The notes under the pieces were generated by a model. It ran no database searches and was not told where the DNA came from. It saw nothing but the letters and a program-made list of their open reading frames with translations. Of a stretch of 64,000 bases of DNA, positions 1 to 10,700 are shown in pieces. Made by a program: the position numbers and the translations under genes. The stretch lies in contig NC_080044.1 in NCBI RefSeq assembly GCF_012489685.1, positions 47,988,964 through 48,052,963 of the forward strand, in the 5' to 3' direction. Numbering within the stretch: position 1 is the first letter of the stretch; each line of letters starts with the position of its first letter. Source of the DNA: Lotus japonicus. Taxonomy: Eukaryota > Streptophyta > Magnoliopsida > Fabales > Fabaceae.

Positions 1-477
1 AGGGTTTTCTATCTCCAGGACTTCACCCAATTTTGTTGCTACCTTCGCTACATTAGCAGTGGACATAACTTCAAGGGGAAGGCCGTGAAGCTGGATCCAG
101 AACGGTACAAAGTAAAAGTTGACTTCATAGAAGAAGACTTGAGGAGCACGGTGTTGCAAACTTTGCAAGTTCCCGATCATATCCCATGGTGATTCATCCA
201 TTATTCCTTTTGATGAGGCTTCATCTGGAAAGGTAATTAAGATCAGGGCGTTTACCACACAATGTCAGCAATCTGCAGATTCACTATATGACTCCAAGCC
301 TTCTGGGTAACGTTCTTGAAAGCTGCATTGCTTTGAGATCTTGCTGCAATAAGCTCTAATATCAAGGTTCTCTTTTCCAGATCTTGGCTTGAATCGTCGT
401 CTATTTGTAGATCTATTGTGGTGGCCCCTTCCGAAGACAAAGAGTCGGGGTCCTCCGTTTACGACTCCTTCATCCAT
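1..477 (-). pseudogene. LINE ORF1 fragment, DUF4283 type, frameshifted
   Basis: Read on the minus strand, this is the N-terminal part of the nucleic-acid-binding ORF1 of a plant non-LTR retrotransposon. A recognisable DUF4283 core ends in FWIQLHGLPLEVM and then NVAKVATKLGEVLEIE, the usual signature before the zinc knuckle. It is broken. The start at 477 (MDEGVVNGG) is in one frame, the acidic stretch (TTIDLQIDDDSSQDLEKR) and AFKNVTQKAW lie in a second frame starting at 440, and the FWIQLHG part is back in the first frame after a stop near 265-267. The reading frame therefore shifts at least twice. The remainder (zinc knuckle, ORF2) lies beyond the left edge, if it exists. The family assignment is by motif recognition. 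Confidence 0.8.
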
Positions 478-2313
478 GGATCTGTGGTTGGTTGCTCGTG
501 AGTTGGTAAGGGTAGAGTGGTGACTGGTTGAGATCTTTAGAGCTGCTCAGCCATAGTAGCTAGAAAGGGTGTGGGTGAAGAAGTGATTGTATGGGGGTTG
601 TTTTATTGGAGTGAAGTAGTGAAAGGTTGGGGTGGAAGGGAAAGAGAGATTTGATTTGAATGAGGGAGGGAATGAACAGTGATGCGCAAAGGAAACAGTG
701 AATCACAAAACCCTTAAAGGGTAGGAAGCTCCAGCAAAAGGAGAGGCAAAACTCTTCTTAGAGTTTATACCCTAGCAGTCAGTAGAAAGAGACAAATTGA
801 TTGATCTTAGGATTTGGGTTATTAATCTAAAATAATAAAACTGAAATAAAGAGAATAGTAACATCTGGCCCAAAAGCCCAAATGAAGTTCAAGTTTTATC
901 AGTATCTCTAGTATTCTGTGTAATTGATATTTCTTTTGGTTAATAAACAAAACAAATTTCCCGGTCATAACAACCGCTAAAACTAAACTGGACCCAATGA
1001 ATCAAATATAACCTGATTAATTATGTCCGTGCCATAAATAAAAAGCAATGAACAGCATAACTTTTCAAGCACCATAAATTTACTTTTAATTAATAAGGGT
1101 TAGTAGAAAGAGCAATGATTTACACACCTCACTTTCGTTCACATTTCATTTCTACATTTTTTTTTCTTATCATTTTCTGCATTTTTTATCACATCAAATA
1201 TCATATCACTTATTTTTTCCTTTTCTCTTTTTATTTAAATCGGTAGAAGTGGAAAACATTGGTAAACAAAAGTTACAAATTAAACATTATTCATAGAAAC
1301 ATTACTAGATTTGGTCATTTGGACGTGTCAAAAGGAAATAGATGACAATCCCCTGTCTTTTCCCCTTGATCTTCATTTTGAATGTTTCAAAAACCTTTCT
1401 TTTCTCTTTTAAAAAAATTCGCTTTTCTTCCTTTATGCCTCTACCATGATTTTTGTCTCCTTCCACTGTTACTCTATTCTAGGCGATTTTCAAAAATTCC
1501 TTTTCATATTATCAGTCAATCACCCCACTCAATCCCCTTTTAAGAGCAAAAATTAATAAATTATTTTTTATTTTATTTCTCAAACTAAGCTTTATGACTC
1601 TTTCTCAAATTTGATTTCATTTTGTTTAATAATTTTTAAATTCTCAGTCAAAGTATTATATAACAATAATACACAATAAATTCTCATATTTCTTAAGTTT
1701 TAGTGATATTGCGTGTGTGTATATATATTTTGAATTTTTCTTCTTTTTTTCTACAGAAATATTAGCTCTATGATGAAGAGATTTTGATTCGCCAAGCAAT
1801 AAATTTGAGGCATTTGGATAAATTAGATATCTTTTTTAAAGCATTCATCAGTTCAGATTACCGGTTCATCAGGGAATCTGATGATAAAAGGAGACCAGAA
1901 ATAATCATAAGACAGTTGTTCTGTGAACACTGATAAAAGGAGACAATTATCATAAGACAGTTGTTACCTGAGCACATGGATTGCATCAATTTCAGATTAC
2001 CTTTTGAAAAGATTTTCAATTGTAGGACCGAAAGTTATGCAATAAGTGTTTATTAATCACACTTCTTAGTACACTTACTCTGATGGGCGTATCTAGAGAA
2101 GAAGGTTTGGCAGAGGTTAGAAACCTCTCAATTTATTTTTTCTATGGACTATATATTTTTACGTCAAAATGTTGTCATAGTATAATTAATGCTTTTAGGT
2201 TTATTTATCAACAATTAAATATCTTGTTCAAGAATGATCGAGAGAAAATGCTTTGAAGCTATTATTGAAGAAATGTTATATTATTTGGTGATACTCATTA
2301 ACTTAAATTTTTG
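478..2313. other. Non-coding stretch upstream of the LINE relic
   Basis: 478-790 is purine-rich (on the plus strand) and may be the 5' leader of the LINE relic. The rest is AT-rich spacer with no supportable gene. It contains one imperfect local direct duplication (about 1882-1920 and 1931-1965, sharing TGATAAAAGGAGAC and ATCATAAGACAGTTGTT). Confidence 0.6.
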
Positions 2314-2580
2314 ACATTAAAGACCACACTTTTTTTTCGAAAAAGTAAAATATAAATTGATTGATAAGGAAATGTTAAGGATATACACTCTCCTCAAAAG
2401 GGATCAAAAAATAGACAAGCCCGCAAAAACCCCACCCGCCCAAAACACCAACCAAACCTGCAAAAGCAACCAAGACCAACCAAAAAGCCTAAAAAGCCAG
2501 GGACATCCAAAAAGCCCTCAAGACCCCCAAAAAAACCAAAACCAACTCCCTAAAGCTCTCCATGTACAGACCTAAGAAGG

Positions 2581-2929
2581 CTAACGCGCGCGCGCACGGA
2601 TCTGAGCTGCAATCTGGTACTCAGCAACATCATCCGTGCAATCGAACGTCATACCTAGGCGCTTACCCATCAAGACTGCGCTCCGCGCCCTAGTCAAGAT
2701 GTCGTACGGTTCTGACAGCTCTGCCGGCAACCCCATAAGCTCCTTCCCTATCGGTTCTGCACCTTCAGCCGCATCTTCTGCTCTCGTAGTCCCGCTTGTC
2801 CAATTCTTCAGCTGCATCTTCTCCTTTTTCTTGATTCCTCCTTTCTCAGCTTTCCTAGGTCTTCCCCTGGGCTTAGGAAATTTCACTTGATTCTAGGCTA
2901 AAGGGCAGCCAGAACTGTGGGAAACCCCC
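2581..2929 (-). pseudogene. LINE ORF1, C-terminal part
   Basis: This is the other side of the interrupted ORF1. Across the CCCCC site the frame joins in phase with the RRM-bearing half and continues through a single TAG stop at about 2892-2894. A basic AT-hook-like patch follows (KFPKPRGRPRKAEK), then a C-terminal region ending in ..QIRARAR and a stop at 2581. A basic RGRPRK patch followed by a Leu/Gly-rich tail is common at the end of plant LINE ORF1 proteins. The downstream T/G-rich stretch (2340-2580) is the probable 3'UTR. The in-frame stop makes the gene defective in this copy. Confidence 0.65.
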
Positions 2930-3154
2930 TGTTCCGGTCTAAATCTCCGGTTAGGGCTAAGCGATTAGGCAATAAAAGTAGAACAAGACAAAGTAACAAA
3001 ATGAGTGAAAAGTATTGGATCCCCCACCGCATGGGCGGTGTCCTCCTTATATATTATGGTGTTTTGACCCGTTCGGGTCATGGGTCGCCTGACCCAATAG
3101 TACAAATTCGGTAAGCCCACATAATACAAAAGTTGTAAGCCCGATAACAGTACA
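2930..3154 (-). repeat. 3' LTR of the Tat element
   Basis: The LTR is 225 bp and bounded by TG..CA on both strands (TGTTCCGG at the left, ..AACAGTACA at the right). It matches the copy at 12302-12526 except for one substitution. The inside neighbour (CAAGCCCACAAGACACC) also abuts the 3' LTR of the related element at 45066, so it probably includes the polypurine tract as read on the minus strand. Confidence 0.93.
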
Positions 3155-3762
3155 CAAGCCCACAAGACACCTAATCTTAAAAGCCATTTTAAGGTGCAGT
3201 GTGTCTTTTAAGTAAGCCCACAATACAATACTCAAAGCCCCTTAACATATAAAGTTAATAACACTAAGCCTAAACAACTTGTTACAAGCAAAAAAAATGT
3301 CACATAATAAACAACATAAGCTTCGCCCTTGTAACCAGCAAAGGAAGCTTCGCCTTTTTCAGCGAACGAAAAGAAGCTTCGCCCTTATCGATTACTGAAA
3401 TTACTCCACCTGCTCTCTCTTTTAAGATTCTAACTGAGATCTTTTCCTGTCACTTCGCTGTCATATTCCTGCCATGATCACAGATAAGATATGCAAATAT
3501 TTTGAGATTTGAAACCCCATGGTGAAACGACGCCTGACGTTTCCCAAAATTCACCTCCACTCAGCATTTAATTTCCACTGACATAACTCTTATCAAACGG
3601 CACAAAAGTAATAATTACCTATTCTCAACTCTATCACACGCAAACCCGTTCCCTTTCCCGAAACGTTTTCAAAGTAAAAATTAAAGGCCCCTAAAGAGAC
3701 ACGTTTCAAAGTTCATCGATTCGGCCTAAAGATGAATCGACGCGCCTGAAACCCACCAACAC

Positions 3763-3769
3763 TATAAAA
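3763..3769 (+). promoter_or_regulatory. TATA box of the antisense gene
   Basis: TATAAAA stands about 30 bp before a likely start at about 3795 and before a pyrimidine-rich leader. It belongs to the plus-strand gene inside the Tat element, separate from the LTR promoter. Confidence 0.6.
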
Positions 3770-3939
3770 CGTGACTCGAAATCCTTTTCTTACCATTCTC
3801 TACCTTCCCAACTTTTTAGTAACTTTCTCTATAATTCTAAACAATATTCACTGCCTTGTCTCGAGTACTTGAAGAACTTCTGGGAATTTCACCAGAAACG
3901 CTTCCCATCTCCTTCCAGATCTTATCACCTCTCGTCCTG

Positions 3940-4140
3940 GTAATCTCTTCTTCTCTCAAACTTTTACTCATCTTTTCAACTTTACTATCCTGTCTCTCCT
4001 GTTTAACTTAAAATCACTCCATCACTTCTCTAAGGATAAATAATTTTCCCCCAAAACTTAGAACTTGTTCACCCAACCTACTTCACCATTTACACACAAA
4101 AACTCCTACTTGACAAACCCCATTTCTTCTTAATTTTCAG
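3940..4140 (+). other. Probable 5'UTR intron of the antisense gene
   Basis: A donor (CTG|GTAATC) at 3940 and a pyrimidine-rich acceptor (TAATTTTCAG) ending at 4140 frame 201 bp. The coding start at 4159 lies 18 bp after the acceptor. This is prediction from splice consensus only. Confidence 0.5.
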
Positions 4141-4158
4141 GAAACTTTGCTCTCAAAA

Positions 4159-6050
4159 ATGGTTGCCAAAAATCCTCGTAAATCACCTAAGAAACGTAAA
4201 GAACTTCCAGTTGCTGACTCCCTATGGATCTCACGATCAATTGCTACTAGATACAGCGACATCCACACTATTCCCAAAGTGATGGATTTGATAACCCAAT
4301 ATAATTTTAGAGCTGACGGTAATGATACACATTTAGATATAGTCGTCTGCGCCCCTGATGAACCCTGTTGTTTCGGTGAACCTGACCCGAATGGGAAAAA
4401 TCACACTTACCTCTTCAAAACCCTATTCCAAGACCTTGAATACAAACTCCCCCTTCCTGACTTTACCTGTTCCTGCTTAACCTTAATGAACATCGCCCCT
4501 ACCCAGCTTTCTGCTAATGGTTGGGCTTACCTTCGAGCCTTTGAATTATTATGTGTCTGCCTAGGCATAATACCAACTTGCAAGAAGTTTTTCTACTTTT
4601 TCGAAACCTCCGGCATGAAGGTGAAGGGCGAATATGTTTCCCTATCCTCTGCCAGGGGGCGTGGGGTGTTTACTCTCTTTAGGAGTAATTTTAAACACTG
4701 GAAATCCAAATTTTTCAAAATAAAGGAAAACGAAGAAAGTAAATATGTCTTCTACTTTGATGACGGAACCCCACGATTCCCCTTCTATTGGACTGATAAG
4801 CCCCAACTTATCCATAATATTCCCGAATCCTCTCTTAGCCCCGATGAGAAATATGAGGTTGATTTCTTATCCACAATTCATTTGAACCTTTATGATTTCT
4901 ATGAAGCATTCAAGAAAAGAAACTTATCCTATTTTGTTGGTAAGAACATTTTTCTTCTTAATATGACTCACCCAAAAATTAATGCAAAACTCCTAACTGC
5001 TATTTTCTGCTTTTACATTTTGCAGCGAAGATGTCTCGCCTTTCTGAAGACGATATTCTCCGCTTCCGCCGCGAGCAACAGGCGTTGAAGAAAAAGCAAT
5101 CTCCTGCCAAGTCTCTAACCGAACCTGAAGGGAGTCACTCTGAGACGGAGAAGAATCCCGCCCCAAAAAGAAGGAAGAAAAACCAAAGTTCGGAAAAGGC
5201 TGCTGAGAAAGCCACCATTCAAACTCCGCTGGAAAAATTCACAACCAAAGGGGCGAACCAATATGGTTCCTCAAGCGCTCCACCTCCCTCGTGGAAGAAC
5301 GAACTGAAAGAATTCGAGGACATGACTTCAGAAGAAATTACTTCCTTATGGGATTCCCGCATCAACTTCAACTCTCTTGTGGAGACCAACCTTGTATTTG
5401 AAGCTGATAAGGAAAAGATGAGGAAAGTTGGGCTTCAAGAAGCCTGCCAGGCCGTCATGACTAAAAGTTTGGAAATTGCTGCCATTTCCAAGATGATAGA
5501 AATTGAGTCCAGCCACTTTGATGGGCTTTCTAACGCTAAGAAGCTGGAAGATAGAGAAAAAGAAAATGAAAAGCTGAAGTCCACAATGAAGTTGTTGGAA
5601 AAATCTAACAAAGCCAACGAGAAGAAAGCCGCTGACCTGGCTTTAGAACTTGAAAAATTGAAAAAGACTGTGGAAGAAGGTGAAGCCTTACTGAAGGCGA
5701 AGGAAGAAGAAACACAAAAATTGAAGGAAGAGGCGAACTCCTTGGCCTCGGAAAAACAAATTTTGAACAAGACTGTTGATGATCTTACTGCCGAAACGGC
5801 ATCTTTGAAAGCCTCCATTCTTTCCCAACTTGAGGCTGGTTTTAACAAAGCTAAGGAGCAAATCTTGTTCCTAAATCCTGACGTGCCTATCAAGACTGAA
5901 GGCGTTGATCCTTATGCTAGGATCATTGAAGGAAAATTAATCACGCCCAACTTTGATGAGGAAGAAGAAGAAGAAGAACAAGAAGAAGAAGAAGACAAGG
6001 AGAACAACAACAACAACAACAACAAAGAGGGCGAAGGGGAAAGCAATTGA
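4159..6050 (+). CDS. Spliced antisense retrotransposon gene (gypsy-type Transposase_28-like + coiled coil)
   Basis: Two exons, 4159-4939 and 5026-6050, encode 601 residues. The 86-bp intron (GTAAGA...TTTTGCAG) splits codon 261 (G|CG) and joins both reading frames in phase. Residues 1-260 resemble the 'putative gypsy-type transposon' domain (PF04195): see QLSANGWAYLRAFELLCVCL and the following FFYFFETSG. Residues about 410-530 are rich in Glu, Lys and Leu heptads (coiled coil). The tail is a run of Glu followed by Asn encoded by GAA and AAC repeats. Basic patches near residue 10 and at PKRRKK suggest nuclear import. Antisense ORFs of this kind are known from Tat-lineage elements; their function is unknown. 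The start is the ATG at 4159, in frame with an upstream TTG. The gene lies convergent to gag-pol and has its own TATA box at 3763. Confidence 0.8.
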
Positions 6051-7064
6051 TCCTTCCCCAAGAAAAACTGAAATGATGTTTTGTTTCCGTTGGTCTTATA
6101 CCAAACGGTTGACTTAGTTTCCTGCTTTTTATTTCCTGCATTTCCCGCTTTCAATTAAGTGTAACGCCCCCCTCTAGTATTAATGCAACAAAGCTTAAGT
6201 TTAAAATCTAAGTGTCACCCCTATACTATGCTTTAAAATCACTTATCTTCCTCTAAAATCTCCCATACCTTCTTAAAAAGTAATAACTCAGTAATCTAAC
6301 TCGAAAGTTATTGTTTTCTCTAAACTTAAAGTACTGCTCTAACAGTATAAGAATATGAAAATAATGTACTGCGAAAATACCTCTCTTCTGGACTCGTTTA
6401 TCCACAAAGGCGTTGATCTTAACAAGTTGTCTACCTTATAAAGAAGGCTTTGACAGATTCTTACAAAACTTGAAGCCCTGGGCTTATTCAAAATTTTCTG
6501 TTCCAAGAAAAAATTGATTTTTCTTTAACAACTATTCTTTGAATTCACAAGGCCTTTGCATTTTGAAGTGAATCAAAAATAAAAGATCAGAAGCGCAATT
6601 TGTTCTGATATAGAAATTTGCTCGCTTGGAGACTTTGTGCTTAAGTTGGACAAGCTTAATCCAAGTTAAGGCTATGCTTATGAATTCGTGGTCAAACGCT
6701 CTAGTTTTAAGAGACTTACTCTTTCTCAATTGTCTGGAATCGCCCAATTGATAGACCTAAGTTGAAAAGTAACTTAAATGCTAACAAAGCACTCAAGAAA
6801 TTTTTAAAGGTTATGCCTCGTTAAAAACTCTCCCGCCTGGGGTAGAGAAAAGAGTGCATACCTGTTTTTTCATTAAAAATTAACATCATGCCTCGTTAAA
6901 AACTCTCCCTAATGGGTAGAGAAAAGAGTGCATGCTACCAAGTCTTAATAGACAAACCACATAGTCTTGACACTTAAGCAAATACAGAAACCACAAACAA
7001 TGAACACGACGTAGTCTTTGAACAGAATAACAACACACTGAAACGAAACAAACAGAACACAACT
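6051..7064. other. Non-coding segment between the convergent genes
   Basis: This holds the 3' ends of both transcripts and no ORF of note. 6620-6760 is shared with 46030-46190 in the gag-pol-less relative, and the repeated motif at 6817-6935 is shared as well (listed separately). Confidence 0.6.
6817..6935. repeat. Twofold repeat of a conserved Tat-element motif
   Basis: Two copies of a unit of about 47 bp begin ATGCCTCGTTAAAAACTCTC and contain GGGTAGAGAAAAGAGTGCAT. Two very similar copies stand at the matching place in the element at 45066 (46245-46370). Conservation between otherwise diverged elements suggests a cis signal such as RNA processing or packaging. That role is inferred. Confidence 0.75.
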
Positions 7065-7799
7065 TCAACTGTAGTAATAGCGCAAGTGTTGTGCATTCCA
7101 TGCCCTTGGAACCCTGCGCCCATATAACTCCTCCAAGTGGTAAGCCCCTTGCCCCAAATCTCGCAGAATTCTGTATGGACCTTCCCAGTTAGGTGTCAGC
7201 TTTGAATCGGTTGGACTTTTTGCCTTTCTGCGTAATACCAAGTCACCCACTTTCATGCTCCTAGGCACCACTCGTGTATTATAACGCCTTTCTGACCTTT
7301 GTTTGACTGCAACCTCCCTTAAACGAACTTCTGCTTTTACCTCATCTGCCAAGTTCAAGTCCACTAAAACATTTTCCCGATTCTGGTTCTCTTCATATGT
7401 AGCCACTCGAAAAGTCATGTCTTGTATTTCCACTGGAATCATTGCATCAACTCCGTAAGCAAGCTTGAAAGGTGTTTCTCCAGTAGTGGATTGGGGTGTT
7501 GTGTTGTAAGCCCAAACCACTGTGATCAATTCATCAGCCCATAATCCTTTTGCTTCGCCCAATCTCTTCTTCACGCCATTCAAAATCACCTTGTTTGCTG
7601 CTTCAACCTGCCCATTAGATTGTGGGTGTTCCACTGAGGCGAACCTGTTTTCAATTCCCATCTCTGCACAAAAATCTCTGACCTTCTTGCTTGTAAACTG
7701 TGTTCCATTATCTGAAACAATAGTTGCTGGCACTCCAAACCTGCAGATTATCTTCCTCCAATAAAATTTTTTAACCTTCTCAGCTGTTATCTTCGCCAT
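7065..7799 (-). CDS. Integrase, C-terminal two thirds (frameshifted from pol)
   Basis: This continues the integrase of the Tat element. It contains the second catalytic Asp (VSDNGTQF), the catalytic Glu (NGQVEAANK), the typical WAYNTTPQSTTGETPF segment and a C-terminal region with VGDLVLRR and WEGPYRI (GPY/F-type module). The upstream pol frame ends at 7787 in KWIEA followed by nonsense. The sense continues in this frame from about 7799. A single missing A in a run (AAGG in place of AAAGG) explains the break, by mutation or sequencing error. The displayed Met is therefore internal. Confidence 0.88.
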   Translation of the reverse strand: MAKITAEKVKKFYWRKIICRFGVPATIVSDNGTQFTSKKVRDFCAEMGIENRFASVEHPQSNGQVEAANKVILNGVKKRLGEAKGLWADELITVVWAYNTTPQSTTGETPFKLAYGVDAMIPVEIQDMTFRVATYEENQNRENVLVDLNLADEVKAEVRLREVAVKQRSERRYNTRVVPRSMKVGDLVLRRKAKSPTDSKLTPNWEGPYRILRDLGQGAYHLEELYGRRVPRAWNAQHLRYYYS

Positions 7800-10700
7800 G
7801 GCCTTGCTTCAATCCACTTTGTGAAATAATCCACCGCCACCAAAACAAACTTGACTTGCGCCCCTGCTGGAGTGAATGGACCCAGAATATCTACGCCCCA
7901 CATTGCAAATGGCCATGAAGAACTCATTGAACTTAAAACTTCAGGAGGTGCCCTGTGAAGATCAGCAAAAACTTGGCACTTTTCACATTTCTTAACATAC
8001 TCCATACAATCGCCCTTTAAAGTTGGCCAATAAAATCCTGCCCTCAACACCTTCGAAGCCAAAGATCTTCCTCCTACATGACTGGCACAGACCCCCTCAT
8101 GCACCTCAAACATAATCCTTTCTGCATCCTCTTTGCTAACACACCTTAACAACGGTACTCCTACGCCCATCATAGTATAACGACTCGCCTCTCGTATTTG
8201 GTCCTTTGAAAACAGAGCTAAATCTGACCCATCCGCTTCCAGGCACATTCGAATTCTATCCATCCAATCTAATGCTGCTCCGCCCGTAACCACCATAACA
8301 TCATCCTCCTTCACACTTGGACCCTTCAAAGTCTCTTGAATTACAGACTTGTTGTTACCTGGTTTCTTCGTGCTTGCAAGTTTGGATAATATGTCAGCCC
8401 TTGTATTTTCCTCCCTCGGAACATGATTTACCTGAAACTTGTCCATCTGCTTCAACAATTCTTGAACCTTTATTAAATACTTAGCCAACTGAACGTCCTT
8501 CGCCTGATAATCTCCCTTTATCTGATTCGCCACAAGCTGAGAATCAGTTTTTATTACAATACAACGTACATTCATCTCCAAAGCAAGCCTCACCCCAGCT
8601 ATTATTGCTTCATATTCTGCCTGATTGTTGCTCGCCTTGAAGTCAAACTTAAGAGATTGCTCTATAATTACTCCACCTGGTCCCTCCAAAACTATACCAG
8701 CTCCACTTCCTTTCAGATTTGATGACCCATCAACAGACAAGAACCATTCCACCTCTTCTGGTACTTTTTCTTCCGGAGACATCTCATTCACAAAATCTAT
8801 CAAGCCCTGCGCCTTTATTTGTCCCTTCTTCTCAAATACTATACCAAATTCTGACAATTCGACAGCCCAAGAAACCATACGCCCTGCTAAATCAGGCTTT
8901 TGAAGTACTTGGCGTAAGGGAAAGTCAGTTTTGACTTTGATTTGAAAACCTTGAAAATAAGGCCTCAACTTTCGGGCGGTGATAATCAAAGCTAGTGCAG
9001 CTTTTTCTATTTTTTGATACCTTGTCTCAGCCCCTTGTAAAACATGGCTCACAAAATATATAATTCTCAACTCCTCTTTACATTCTTGCAATAAGACAGA
9101 ACTCACAGCATTATCTGATATGGAAATGAAAATTGACAACGGAATACCTGGAATTGGTTTTGACAATATGGGAGGCTTAGCTAGATGCTCCTTTAGAGTT
9201 TGGAAAGCCCGCTCGCACTCATCTGTCCATTGAAAAGCTTTGTTCTTCCTCAAACACTGAAAGAATGGAGCTGCCTTACTCCCTGAGCATGGTAAAAATC
9301 GTGATAAGGCCGCAATCCTTCCTGTTAACTTCTGTACTTCTTTCACCGATGTTGGGCTCTGCATTTCTAGAATTGCTTTGCATTTATCCGGATTAACTTC
9401 AATTCCCCTCCGAGTAATCATAAAGCCTAAAAATTTTCCACTCTGAATTCCAAAAGAGCATTTTTCCGGATTCAAACGCATGTTATGCTTCCTGACTTCT
9501 CCAAAAGCCTCAGCCAAATCCGTACAATGACCGCCCATTTCCTCTGACTTGACCACCATATCATCCACATAAATTTCCATGTTACGCCCCACTTGCTTTT
9601 CAAAGACTCTGTCCATCAATCGCTGATAAGTTGCTCCTGCATTCTTAAGCCCAAACGGCATGGTTTGATAACAATAATTCGCTTGGTTCGTCATAAATGC
9701 TGTTTTCTCTTCATCTGGCGCATACATTCGAATTTGATGATAGCCCGAGTACGCGTCCATCAAACTCAACATTCCAAATCCCGAAGCCCGATCCACCAAC
9801 TTATCTATGTTCGGCAATGGATATGAATCCTTTGGACAATGCTTGTTTAAATCCGTATAATCTGTGCACATTCGCCATTTTCCATTACTCTTCTTGACCA
9901 TGACAACGTTAGCCAACCAAGTAGGATACTTCACTTCCCTTATAAAACCTGCATCAATTAACTTATTAGTCTCTGTTTTCACCGCCAATGCTTTCTCTTC
10001 GCCCATTTTACGCTTCAACTGGGCGATCGGCTTCACTCCAGGGTTCAATGCCAATTTGTGGCAAATGAACTCTGGATCAATTCCTGGAAGATCTTGGGCG
10101 CTCCAAGCAAACAAGTCCATGTTCTCAGCTAACAATTGCACCAGTCTGCTTTCCTGGATTGGAGTTAAGTTTACCCCAACCTTCAAATTCCTTTCGCCCA
10201 CCTTCACTGTCTTTGTTTCCTCTTCTGGAGTCACCTTAAAATCTGAAAAGCCCTCTCTTGGGTCCAAACTAACCTCATCTTGATCAACATCAACTCCAAA
10301 AACTCTATGTCCCTCCTTCACTGCTCTTTTTCCCATGTGACCATACTGTTTGAAACTGTCAGAATAGCACTTCCTAGCAACCACCTGATCAGCCTTCAAA
10401 GTTCCAACTCCGCCCTTATCCAATGGATACTTAACTGTTAAATGTCTTGTTGAAATAATCGCCCCAAGCTTGTTGAGCGATGGTCTTCCAATAAGCACAT
10501 TATACGGCGATGTACACTGTACCACGAGAAACTTAATGGCAAAGGCTTTCTCATTTTTACCATCACCAAACACAGTATTTAGCTCCACATATCCTCTAAC
10601 AAATACCTTCTCACCTGAAAAACCGACTAACGCCCCATCATACGGTAACAGATCAGTTTCCGTAAGCCCTAACTTTTCAAATGCATCGCCATATATCAAA

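Noticed and set aside
5435..6154. Minus-strand ORFs rich in Ser/Leu opposite the antisense gene
   Set aside because: They are mirror images of the Lys/Glu-rich coiled coil and the GAA/AAC repeats.
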